NCBI GenBank assembly: GCA_963805495.1
Contig: CAWDUQ010000004.1
Coordinates: 558,001 to 622,000 of the forward strand
Length of the DNA stretch: 64,000 nucleotides
Source of the DNA: DAHUXD01 sp963805495
GTDB taxonomy: Bacteria; Acidobacteriota; Thermoanaerobaculia; UBA5066; Gp7-AA6
Direction of reading: 5' to 3'
The notes under the pieces were generated by a model, which was given only the letters and a program-made list of their open reading frames with translations, was not told where the DNA came from and did no database searches. Of this stretch, positions 17,284 to 24,052 are shown one piece after another. A program made the translations under genes and the position numbers. Position 1 is the stretch's first letter; every line of letters starts with the position of its first letter.

Positions 17284-17390
17284 GGATTTCCTCCGGATTT
17301 CAGAAATTTTGTGGGAGCAGTGTAGTCCATGTCGGCCCGGCCGCGCTCGGCGGGGACGAAAGGCGCGGTACGCCTCTTGCAGCGGACTCG

Positions 17391-17428
17391 CATTGGAGGA
17401 ATGCTCATGCATTGGAGGAATGCTCATG
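17391..17428 (+). repeat. 19-bp tandem duplication of a ribosome binding site and start codons
   Basis: The sequence CATTGGAGGAATGCTCATG occurs twice in a row (17391-17409 and 17410-17428) without a mismatch. Each unit contains GGAGG and two ATG codons. Because 19 is not a multiple of three, the first unit's ATGs read a different frame from the real gene, which starts in the second unit. Confidence 0.9.
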
Positions 17429-17617
17429 AACGATTCCAAGAAGCCGGAGGATCCCGCGTCCGTCGACAATCCCCGCGACGCTTATGGTTTTCAGGAAGTC
17501 CCGGCCGAGCAGGGGCTCAAGAAGGCACCGGCCGACTTTGGGCTCGGTGAAGACTCGGGCGAATGGACGCGCGGCGGAGGATCCGATCCCAACGAGGAGC
17601 CGGAGGCGAAGGACTAG
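17426..17617 (+). CDS. Small acidic protein of unknown function
   Basis: A 63-residue protein rich in Asp, Glu, Lys, Pro and Gly with no membrane segment or cysteine. I do not recognise a family. The composition (N-D-S-K-K-P-E-D-P start; a central V-P-A-E-Q-G-L-K-K-A-P-A-D-F-G-L-G stretch) suggests an extended or disordered protein. The start is placed at ATG 17426, eight bases after GGAGG in the second unit of the tandem duplication; ATG 17420 is too close to that site. It stands alone between the metallopeptidase gene (divergent) and tRNA-Ala. The good ribosome binding site is the main support for it being real. Confidence 0.6.
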   Translation: MNDSKKPEDPASVDNPRDAYGFQEVPAEQGLKKAPADFGLGEDSGEWTRGGGSDPNEEPEAKD

Positions 17618-17650
17618 CCGCGTTGCGGGTCGGCATGCCCGTGCGCGGGT

Positions 17651-17680
17651 TTGCCGCCTGCGCGCCCGGCGTGCTATTCT
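17651..17680 (+). promoter_or_regulatory. Sigma-70-type promoter of tRNA-Ala
   Basis: A TTGCCG -35 element (17651-17656), an 18-bp spacer and a TATTCT -10 element (17675-17680) preceded by TGC, an extended -10 form. The tRNA begins 19 bases after the -10 element. Confidence 0.6.
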
Positions 17681-17698
17681 CCGCGCCCTCTTCCGCGT

Positions 17699-17775
17699 GG
17701 GGCTGTAGCTCAGTTTGGGAGAGCGCCTGAATCGCACTCAGGAGGTCGCCAGTTCGATCCTGGTCAGCTCCACCA
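17699..17775 (+). tRNA. tRNA-Ala (anticodon CGC)
   Basis: The 77-nt sequence folds as a complete cloverleaf. The acceptor stem pairs GGGGCTG with CAGCTCC (one G-T pair), the D arm has GCTC/GAGC, the anticodon arm pairs CCTGA with TCAGG around the loop ATCGCAC giving anticodon CGC, the variable loop is five bases, and the T arm is GCCAG-TTCGATC-CTGGT. The 3' CCA is encoded. It decodes GCG, a common Ala codon at this G+C content. No integrase or attachment-site duplication is seen beside it. Confidence 0.95.
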
Positions 17776-17887
17776 ATATTCCTCACCCGGCCCACGGCGC
17801 CTGGGTCTCTCGAAACGGCGGTCGGAACGGTCCGACCGGGATCCGCTCCATCCGGTCCGAGCCGGCGGAAGCCTGGCTCCGATCCGT

Positions 17888-17893
17888 TAGGAT
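17888..17893 (+). promoter_or_regulatory. -10-like hexamer immediately before the antiporter start
   Basis: TAGGAT, five of six like the -10 consensus, ends nine bases before the ATG at 17903. There is no Shine-Dalgarno sequence between them, which suggests a leaderless mRNA. Confidence 0.45.
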
Positions 17894-17902
17894 GCGTTTT
17901 GC

Positions 17903-19102
17903 ATGGAGCACGGGATCGACTTCGGCGCCTTCCTGCTGGCCTTCGCCGCCGCCCTGATCGGCGCGAAGATCTTCGGCGCGCTCGCCGAGCGTGTCGGGCA
18001 ACCGGCCGTGCTCGGCGAACTGCTGGCCGGCATCGTGCTGGGGCCCTCCCTCCTCGGTCTCGTTCCGCTGTCCGACGGAGTCTTCCTGCTGGCCGAGATC
18101 GGCGTCGCACTCCTTCTCTTCGAGGTCGGCCTCGAGACGGACCTCGCGGAGCTCCTGCGGGTCGGGGGGCCGGCGATGGCCGTGGCCCTGGCCGGCATGG
18201 CCCTCCCGTTCATCGGGGGCTACGCCCTGACCCGCGCTCTCGGTTACGAGACGCTGACGGCGATCTTCGTGGGCGCAGCTCTGACGGCGACTTCCATCGG
18301 CATCACGGCGCGGGTCCTCTCGGAGCTCGGCGTCCTGAAGACCCGGGAGGGGCAGATCATCCTCGGGGCGGCGGTGATCGACGACGTCCTCGGCCTGGTG
18401 GTCCTCGCGATCGTCAGCAAGATCGCCCAGACCGGTTCCCTCGAGCCGATCGTGGCGTTGAAGTCCGCGGGCTTCGCGATCGGATTCCTGCTCGTCGCGC
18501 TGGTGGCCGGGATCCCGCTCGGTCAGTGGCTCGTCCGGATCGTCGGCCAGTCGCGCGTTCGGGGGATGCTCGGGGCGGCCGCGGTGGCCTTCGCGCTGCT
18601 CGTCGCGTGGGGGGCGAAGAAGGTCGACTCGGCCCCGATCGTGGGGGCCTTCGCCGCGGGGATGGCGCTCGCGCGCACCAACCGGCGCCACGACATCGAC
18701 CACGCGCTCAAGCCGGTCGTCGACATCTTTGCCCCGCTCTTCTTCGTCTTCGTCGGTGCCCAGGTCGACGTCCGGCTGCTCAATCCGGCCGTGCCCGACA
18801 ACCGGCCCGGCCTTCTCCTGGGGCTCGGCCTGACGGTGATCGGCTTCGTCGGCAAGTTCATCGCGGGCTTCTGCGCGTGGGGCAAGGTGCGCCGCTCGTT
18901 CATCGGCGCGGGTATGGTGCCGCGGGGCGAGGTCGGCCTCATCTTCGCCTCCCTAGGGCTCGCCGACAAGGCGCTGCCGGACCGCGTGTTCGTGGCCGTT
19001 CTGGTGGCGGTCTTCGCGACCACGTTCGTGACGCCGCCCCTCCTGAAGCTGCTCAGGCCCCAGGCGGCCGCGGGGCCTCGCCCCGCGGGCGCAGCTGCGT
19101 GA
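17903..19102 (+). CDS. Cation:proton antiporter, CPA2 (Kef/NapA-like) family
   Basis: A 399-residue integral membrane protein with about 12 predicted hydrophobic spans. Family marks are the N-terminal R-V-G-Q-P-A-V-L-G-E-L-L-A-G-I-V-L-G-P-S-L-L-G segment, the unwound-helix T-A-T-S-I-G-I-T-A-R-V-L motif and the ion-binding A-A-V-I-D-D-V-L-G-L with paired Asp residues. The paired Asp suggests electrogenic Na+/H+ exchange; no regulatory TrkA-N domain is attached, unlike KefB/KefC. It probably serves pH or sodium homeostasis. No ribosome binding site is visible at the ATG. The 3' end overlaps the convergent YihY gene by 50 bp. Confidence 0.9.
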   Translation: MEHGIDFGAFLLAFAAALIGAKIFGALAERVGQPAVLGELLAGIVLGPSLLGLVPLSDGVFLLAEIGVALLLFEVGLETDLAELLRVGGPAMAVALAGMALPFIGGYALTRALGYETLTAIFVGAALTATSIGITARVLSELGVLKTREGQIILGAAVIDDVLGLVVLAIVSKIAQTGSLEPIVALKSAGFAIGFLLVALVAGIPLGQWLVRIVGQSRVRGMLGAAAVAFALLVAWGAKKVDSAPIVGAFAAGMALARTNRRHDIDHALKPVVDIFAPLFFVFVGAQVDVRLLNPAVPDNRPGLLLGLGLTVIGFVGKFIAGFCAWGKVRRSFIGAGMVPRGEVGLIFASLGLADKALPDRVFVAVLVAVFATTFVTPPLLKLLRPQAAAGPRPAGAAA

Positions 19103-20288
19103 GAGTCGTCGACAGAAGCGCCCGGCGCTCCGACTCGAGACGGGAAAAGAGCGGTTCCAGCACCACCGCGACGCGGTCGTGGCCGTGCGGATTGACGTGG
19201 AGGAGGCCGGGGGAGAGCGCGTCGATGACGCGGGCCACCGTGATCTGCCGGTTGGATACGGCCAGCCGATAGCCGGCGGTGGCGTCTCCGTCGATCAGCC
19301 CGGCCTTCTTGAGGTCCTCGAGGATCGCCAGCGCCTCGGCGGCCGAGGCGTCGGGATTGGTCTCGACGTCCTTGAGCGGCGACGGCTCTACGGACGACAT
19401 GGACAGGAGCATCCGGATCGCTTTCTCGGCGCGTCCCTCGCGGCGTCGGTCGCCCGTCGCTCCCGAGCTCTCCCTCTGGAGGACGTGCGTGAGTTCGACG
19501 CCGAAAAGGATGAGCACCCACGCGAAGTAGAGCGAAAGGATTGCGAAGAGGGCGAAGGTGAGTGAGCCGGTGATCAGGTTCATGCGAAGCATCGCCTCGA
19601 CGTAGACGCCGAAGATGAGTCGAAGCAGCTCGAGCCCGAGCGCGCAGGTCGCGCCGGCGACGGCCGCGGGCGCGAGGCGCACGCGCGCATTGGGCACGTA
19701 TCGGTAGAGCAACGTCAGGAAAAAAGCCTTCAGGAGGAAGGGGGCGGCCGCCGCCACGGGGGCGGAGCTCACGAAGGAGCTCGCGTCGGCGGAGCGCATG
19801 GCCCGCAGGACCGCGCCGATGCCGCCGAGGACGAGCCCGAGCGCCGCCAGCGCAAAGGTGTAGAGAAAAACGCGGGTGACGCGCGCCCGGCGCCGGGGCG
19901 CCCCCCAGACCGCGTTGAAGACCCCCTCGACGACGAAGACCAGGCGGACGGAGGCGAGGACCAGCAGGATGACCCCGACGGTCGAGATCGCCTTCGATTC
20001 GATGATGAAGTCCCGGATCGTCGCCGCGAAGCGGGCCGGGGGGTACGGGACCACGGCGTTCAAGACCGCCAGGATCTCGTCGTCGTTTTCCTCGAAGAAA
20101 CCGACCAGCACGAGCGAGAAGGTTGCGAGAAGCGGCACGGCCGTCAGAAGCGTCGTGAAGGCAAGAGAGCCCGCGAGGTCGAGTCCCCGATCGGCGCGGA
20201 AGCCTCGAAGCGTCTCGACGATCACGCCCCGAAAGGTCCATTCCGCCCGGGGGCGGTCCGGGTTGGCTTTCGCGATGTCGGTGCTCAC
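19053..20288 (-). CDS. YihY/BrkB family inner-membrane protein
   Basis: A 411-residue protein with an N-terminal region of about 280 residues containing six hydrophobic spans of the YihY/virulence factor BrkB family (segments L-A-F-T-T-L-L-T-A-V-P-L-L-A-T, W-G-A-P-R-R-R-A-R-V and L-Y-F-A-W-V-L-I-L-F-G-V-E-L). A cytoplasmic tail of about 130 residues follows with a winged-helix-like segment (A-L-A-I-L-E-D-L-K-K-A-G-L-I). The family was once called RNase BN, but that activity belongs to another protein; a transport role is suspected. The GTG start at 20288 is the best available and has no strong ribosome binding site. It is divergent from the DUF883-like gene and overlaps the antiporter gene at its 3' end. 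Confidence 0.85.
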   Translation of the reverse strand: MSTDIAKANPDRPRAEWTFRGVIVETLRGFRADRGLDLAGSLAFTTLLTAVPLLATFSLVLVGFFEENDDEILAVLNAVVPYPPARFAATIRDFIIESKAISTVGVILLVLASVRLVFVVEGVFNAVWGAPRRRARVTRVFLYTFALAALGLVLGGIGAVLRAMRSADASSFVSSAPVAAAAPFLLKAFFLTLLYRYVPNARVRLAPAAVAGATCALGLELLRLIFGVYVEAMLRMNLITGSLTFALFAILSLYFAWVLILFGVELTHVLQRESSGATGDRRREGRAEKAIRMLLSMSSVEPSPLKDVETNPDASAAEALAILEDLKKAGLIDGDATAGYRLAVSNRQITVARVIDALSPGLLHVNPHGHDRVAVVLEPLFSRLESERRALLSTTLTQLRPRGEAPRPPGA

Positions 20289-20348
20289 GATTCTTCCATC
20301 CGCAGGCCCGTCAAGGGTATATGATGCGGCCCCGTACCGGAGGTGATC

Positions 20349-20639
20349 ATGGCGAAAGAAACCCCGTTCGACCGCGCCCGTGACTTCGTCGAGGAAAAGA
20401 TCGACCGTACCAAGGAGACGCTGGGCGACTCCTACACGAAGGCGCGGGACCAGTTCGACGACGTCAGCGAGGACGTGCGCAAGAGTGTGAAGTCGACCGC
20501 CAAGCGCATCGAGAAGGACTACGGCTACCTGTGGGACGACCTGCGCGGCTACGTGCGCGAGAACCCGGGCACCTCGCTCGCAATTTCGGCCGCCGTCGGC
20601 TTCGTCCTCGGCTTCCTGCTGCGCGGCGACGACGACTAG
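20349..20639 (+). CDS. DUF883/ElaB-like membrane-anchored small protein
   Basis: A 96-residue protein: a long charged helix (about residues 5-70) and one C-terminal hydrophobic segment (L-A-I-S-A-A-V-G-F-V-L-G-F-L-L) followed by charged residues. This is the layout of the DUF883 family (YqjD/ElaB), C-tail-anchored inner-membrane proteins that bind ribosomes in stationary phase in enterobacteria. Whether this one does so is not known. The ATG at 20349 follows GGAGGTGATC closely; a GTG two codons earlier is an alternative. It is divergent from the YihY gene. Confidence 0.8.
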   Translation: MAKETPFDRARDFVEEKIDRTKETLGDSYTKARDQFDDVSEDVRKSVKSTAKRIEKDYGYLWDDLRGYVRENPGTSLAISAAVGFVLGFLLRGDDD

Positions 20640-20675
20640 CGCCCACTCGGCCCCGGGCCGTCGAATCGAAAATCC

Positions 20676-20681
20676 TATAAT
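20676..20681 (+). promoter_or_regulatory. Consensus -10 element of selD, leaderless arrangement
   Basis: A perfect TATAAT ends six bases before the GTG start at 20688, so transcription should begin at or next to the start codon. No -35 match lies 16-18 bp upstream and there is no ribosome binding site. Confidence 0.6.
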
Positions 20682-20687
20682 CCCGGC

Positions 20688-21782
20688 GTGACCTCCGGCC
20701 CGGCGCCCCACCGCCCGCTTTCGACGTTCGCCTCCAGCGCGGGCTGCGCCTGCAAGATCGGCCAGTTCGATCTCGCCGCGATCCTCGCGCGGCTGCCTGC
20801 GGGGAGCGATCCGGACCTCCTCGTCGGAAACGCGGAATCGGACGACGCCGCGGTCTACCGGATCCACGGCGGACAGGCGATCGTCCAGACGATCGACTTC
20901 TTCACGCCCGTCGTCGACGATCCTCGTCTCTTCGGCCGCATTGCCGCGACCAACGCGCTCTCCGACGTCTACGCGATGCGCGGCCGCCCGGTCCTCGCGC
21001 TCGCCCTCGTGGCGTTCCCGATGCAGGTGTTGCCGCACGCGGTTCTCGAGGCGATCCTCCAGGGGGGAGCCGAGAAGGTCGCCGAGGCCGGAGCGGTCAT
21101 CGGCGGCGGCCACTCGATCGACCACGACATTCCGCTTTACGGGCTCTCGGTGACGGGCGTCGTGGACGAGGCGCGCGTGACCCGCAACGCGGGCGCGCGG
21201 CCGGGCGACGCCCTCGTGCTGACCAAGCCGCTCGGCATCGGGGTCACGATCCGGGCCGGCCGCAGCGACTCGGCGGCCGCCGGCGCGGCGGCCCCCGCCG
21301 CGCGCAGGCTTTCCGACGCCGCGCTCGCCGAGGCCGTCGAGGTGATGTGCACGTTGAACCGGGCCGCGGCCGAGGCGATGGACGGATTCGACATCCACGC
21401 CGTCACCGACGTGACGGGGTTCGGGCTGCTCGGCCACGCCTACGAGATGATGGCGGCGTCGGGCACGACGGCACGCATCTCGATGTCGCGCGTTCCGCTC
21501 CTCTCCCAGGCCCGCCGCCTCGTCGCCGAGGGCGTGGCGCCGGGAGGATCGCGCAACAACGCGAAGAACATGCGGACGCGGGCCGCCGTCGCCGACGGCG
21601 TCTCCGAAGACGATTTCCTGCTGGTCTGCGACGCGCAGACTTCGGGTGGTCTGCTCGTGGCGCTGCCCGAAAGCGAGGCCGAGGCGTACGCTGCCCGGTG
21701 CCGCGCGCTCGGGGCGCCGGCGGGCGCCGTGATCGGGCGAGTCGTGGAAGCAGGGGACGCGTCGTTGCGCGTCGAAAAGTAG
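20688..21782 (+). CDS. selD: Selenide, water dikinase
   Basis: A 364-residue SelD, which makes selenophosphate from selenide and ATP for selenocysteine or 2-selenouridine synthesis. The N-terminal active site S-A-G-C-A-C-K has Cys20 and Lys23 at the catalytic positions, so it is a Cys form and not itself a selenoprotein. Later family segments include G-N-A-E-S-D-D-A-A-V-Y, Q-T-I-D-F-F-T-P-V-V-D-D-P, G-G-G-H-S-I and T-D-V-T-G-F-G-L-L-G-H. No selA, selB, selC or selU lies in the window. The GTG start lies six bases after a perfect TATAAT. The DUF2007 and kinase genes follow in the same direction, 21 bp downstream. Confidence 0.95.
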   Translation: MTSGPAPHRPLSTFASSAGCACKIGQFDLAAILARLPAGSDPDLLVGNAESDDAAVYRIHGGQAIVQTIDFFTPVVDDPRLFGRIAATNALSDVYAMRGRPVLALALVAFPMQVLPHAVLEAILQGGAEKVAEAGAVIGGGHSIDHDIPLYGLSVTGVVDEARVTRNAGARPGDALVLTKPLGIGVTIRAGRSDSAAAGAAAPAARRLSDAALAEAVEVMCTLNRAAAEAMDGFDIHAVTDVTGFGLLGHAYEMMAASGTTARISMSRVPLLSQARRLVAEGVAPGGSRNNAKNMRTRAAVADGVSEDDFLLVCDAQTSGGLLVALPESEAEAYAARCRALGAPAGAVIGRVVEAGDASLRVEK

Positions 21783-21803
21783 GAAGGGCAGGGGTAGAGG
21801 CGC

Positions 21804-22061
21804 ATGGTCGACAGCGAAGAGTGGGTCGAAGTGGCCGCGGTCGGGGATGACGAGGAAGCCGAGATCATCGCCGGGCTGCTGGAGTCCGAAGACATCCCGT
21901 GTGAGATCGAGGGGGCTCCCTCGCCGTGGCCCGAGAACCTCGGCGCGCTCGGAGCGTCGCGCGTCCTCGTGCCTCCCGATCGCGCCGACGAGGCGAAGGC
22001 CCTGATCGCGGAGCGCGAGCGGGACGCGGAGAAGAACCTGGCAGACCCGGCCGGGGAATGA
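21804..22061 (+). CDS. DUF2007 family small protein
   Basis: An 85-residue protein that matches the DUF2007 ('putative signal transducing protein') pattern: a W-V-E-V-A start, E-A-E-I-I-A-G-L-L-E-S-E-D-I-P-C-E-I-E in the middle and a closing V-L-V-P-P-D-R-A-D-E-A-K-A-L-I. The fold is a small alpha/beta domain; function is not established. Its stop overlaps the start of the Ser/Thr kinase (ATGA), so the two are co-translated and it may act with the kinase. A purine-rich stretch (AGGGGTAGAGG) lies upstream of the ATG. Confidence 0.8.
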   Translation: MVDSEEWVEVAAVGDDEEAEIIAGLLESEDIPCEIEGAPSPWPENLGALGASRVLVPPDRADEAKALIAERERDAEKNLADPAGE

Positions 22062-23926
22062 GCGTCCTCCCCCCGGGCTCCCGGCTCGGGCGCTTCGAGA
22101 TCTCGGGCGTTCTCGGCCAGGGAGCGATGGGCGTCGTCTACCTCGCTCACGATCCGGACATCGACCGGCCGGTCGCGATCAAGACGATCCGTTCCGAGGC
22201 CGCGCGCGACGACAACGCCGCCGAGCTCGAGGCACGGTTCCTGAAGGAGGCGCGGCTTGCGGGCCGGCTCCAGCACGCCAACATCGTCACCGTGTACGAC
22301 GTCGGCCGCGACGGCGAGCTCTGCTTCATCGCGATGGAGTACGTCGACGGCCGTCCCCTGACACGCTACCTCGCGGCGCCCGACGACCTGCCGCTCGCGG
22401 TGCGGGTCGGCATCATCCGGCAGGCCGCCGAAGCGCTCGGGCACGCGCACGAGCGGGGCGTCATCCACCGGGACATGAAGCCGGGCAACATCCTCGTGGC
22501 GACGGACGGGCGCGTGAAGGTCACGGACTTCGGGATCGGCAAGTTCCTCGGGGCCGAGCCGTCGGACCTGACCCGGACGGGGCAGATGATCGGGAGCCCG
22601 GCCTACATGTCGCCCGAGCAGGTGCGCGGAGACAAGATCGACGGGCGGTCGGACCTGTTTTCCCTGGGTGTCGTGCTCTACGAGCTCCTGACGGGCAAGC
22701 GCCCGTTTCCCGGGGAGTCGATCACGACGCTCGTCTACCAGATTCTCCACACCGAGCCGAAGAACCCCCGGGACATCAAGGCGAGCCTCCCGGCCTCCAC
22801 CCAGGAGGTGATGCTGCGGCTCCTCGCCAAGCAGCCCGACCGCCGCCCCGCGACGGCCGCCGAGTTCATCCACGAGTTGAATCGCATCGAGAAGTTCCAG
22901 CGCGAGTCGGAGATGACCCGCCGCGTGGTCGTCGCGCCACCGCCTCCCTCCCCGCCGCCCCCGGCGGGTCCGACCGGTTCGGCCGCCACGACGACGCCGG
23001 CCCCGGCCGCGCCGCCACCCCGCCACAGCCGGGGCGGCCTCGCGGGCGTCGTCATCGCGATCGTGGCCGTCGCGATCGCGGCCGTGCTCCTTCTGCGGGA
23101 GAGAAAGGCGACGGCCCCGGTGCCCCCGGTTGCCGTCGCGGCCGCGCCGACCGCCGTCCCGACGGCGGCCGCCGAGACCCCGCTGCCCGAGCCCACCCCG
23201 ATCGTCCTGCCGACTCCGGGTCCCGACGCGGCGGACGAAGCGACGGTCGGCGCGCCCCGGCTCGCGGACACGCCGAGGCCGCGACCGACCGCGCGTCCCC
23301 ATCCGAGCCCGACGACAGCCGAAACGAAGGCCGCCACGGCGCCCCCGCCGCCGGCCGCTCCGGCGCATCCCGATCGCATCGACGCCGTGTACGAGACACG
23401 GGGGAGCGTGCGCTTCACCTCGAGTCCCGAGCAGGCGCGTCTCTACGTCGACGGCAAGTACGTGGGCATCGCCGACGATTGGGACAACCGGGGCGGCGGC
23501 CGCGCATTCGTGTTCGGAAAGCCGGGCACGCACTACGTCCGCATGGAGCTGCCGGGCTACCGGACGAAGACCCTTCAGATCGACGTCGTCGCGGACGCCG
23601 GCGATTCGATCTCGATCGACGAAGAGCTCGACCGGCACGACCGGATGCCCTACGAAAAACTTCCGGCGGTCTACGACCGCACGACGTCCGAGGTCGAGTT
23701 CTCGGTCGAGCCTGCCGACGCCGGGGTCTCGGAGGAAGGCCGGGCGCTGGGTCCCGCATCCTCCTTCGGCCCCGCTTCGCCGCTCAGGCTCTCGGGCCCC
23801 GCGGTCCACGACATCATGCTCTCGGCGCCCGGCCACAGGCCGACGCTCGTCCGCATCCTCGTGGCCGCCAACGCCGGCAAGGACCGCGCGAAGGTCGACG
23901 AGAAGTTGAAGACCCGCTCGGACTGA
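22058..23926 (+). CDS. Transmembrane Ser/Thr protein kinase with PEGA-like sensor region
   Basis: A 622-residue Hanks-type kinase. The catalytic domain spans about residues 12-275, with the Gly loop G-Q-G-A-M-G-V-V, Lys42, H-R-D-M-K-P-G-N (Asp139) and D-F-G (Asp157), all intact. A Pro-rich linker, one membrane span (about 332-348) and a second Pro/Ala/Thr-rich stretch follow. The C-terminal part, about 440-520, resembles a PEGA domain (A-R-L-Y-V-D-G-K-Y-V-G, later P-G-T-H-Y-V-R-M-E-L-P-G-Y) with a second, weaker copy after it. It is therefore an inner-membrane receptor kinase with an external beta-rich sensor. It overlaps the DUF2007 gene by ATGA; repeat copy C lies just after the stop. Confidence 0.92.
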   Translation: MSVLPPGSRLGRFEISGVLGQGAMGVVYLAHDPDIDRPVAIKTIRSEAARDDNAAELEARFLKEARLAGRLQHANIVTVYDVGRDGELCFIAMEYVDGRPLTRYLAAPDDLPLAVRVGIIRQAAEALGHAHERGVIHRDMKPGNILVATDGRVKVTDFGIGKFLGAEPSDLTRTGQMIGSPAYMSPEQVRGDKIDGRSDLFSLGVVLYELLTGKRPFPGESITTLVYQILHTEPKNPRDIKASLPASTQEVMLRLLAKQPDRRPATAAEFIHELNRIEKFQRESEMTRRVVVAPPPPSPPPPAGPTGSAATTTPAPAAPPPRHSRGGLAGVVIAIVAVAIAAVLLLRERKATAPVPPVAVAAAPTAVPTAAAETPLPEPTPIVLPTPGPDAADEATVGAPRLADTPRPRPTARPHPSPTTAETKAATAPPPPAAPAHPDRIDAVYETRGSVRFTSSPEQARLYVDGKYVGIADDWDNRGGGRAFVFGKPGTHYVRMELPGYRTKTLQIDVVADAGDSISIDEELDRHDRMPYEKLPAVYDRTTSEVEFSVEPADAGVSEEGRALGPASSFGPASPLRLSGPAVHDIMLSAPGHRPTLVRILVAANAGKDRAKVDEKLKTRSD

Positions 23927-23943
23927 GAATCGGCGCCGCTCTT

Positions 23944-24052
23944 ACTGTTCCGTAACGGACGTGGTCGTAGGGGCGGGGCTTGTCCCCGCCCGCGGGCGGC
24001 CGCGAGGGCCGCCCCGACACACCATGGCGACACTTTGGTGACAGGACGCTAG
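23944..24052 (-). repeat. CTAG-type palindromic repeat, copy C (internally shortened)
   Basis: A 109-bp reverse-orientation copy. The GTTCCGTAACGG end, central hairpins and GTGACAGGACGCTAG end are preserved, but about 25 bp is missing in two places inside the arms. The CTAG at 24049-24052 gives the UAG stop of the minus-strand gene that follows. The opposite end has decayed from CTAG to CTTA and lies 17 bp after the stop of the kinase gene. It again separates two convergent genes. Confidence 0.85.

Noticed and set aside
14527..17325. 932-codon plus-strand reading frame
   Set aside because: It is antisense to the metallopeptidase gene, Arg/Gly-rich without any motif, and typical of shadow frames in G+C-rich DNA; the minus strand carries HEWGH and SLH motifs.
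17820..17837. 7-bp hairpin (GGTCGGA/TCCGACC) after tRNA-Ala as a definite terminator
   Set aside because: The stem is perfect but there is no T run after it, so its role could not be supported.
17699..17902. tRNA-associated integration site
   Set aside because: No integrase, no duplicated tRNA 3' end and no change of gene type follow tRNA-Ala; the next gene is an ordinary antiporter.
20688..21782. SelD as a selenoprotein
   Set aside because: The active-site codon at residue 20 is TGC for Cys, not TGA, and there is no in-frame stop at that place.
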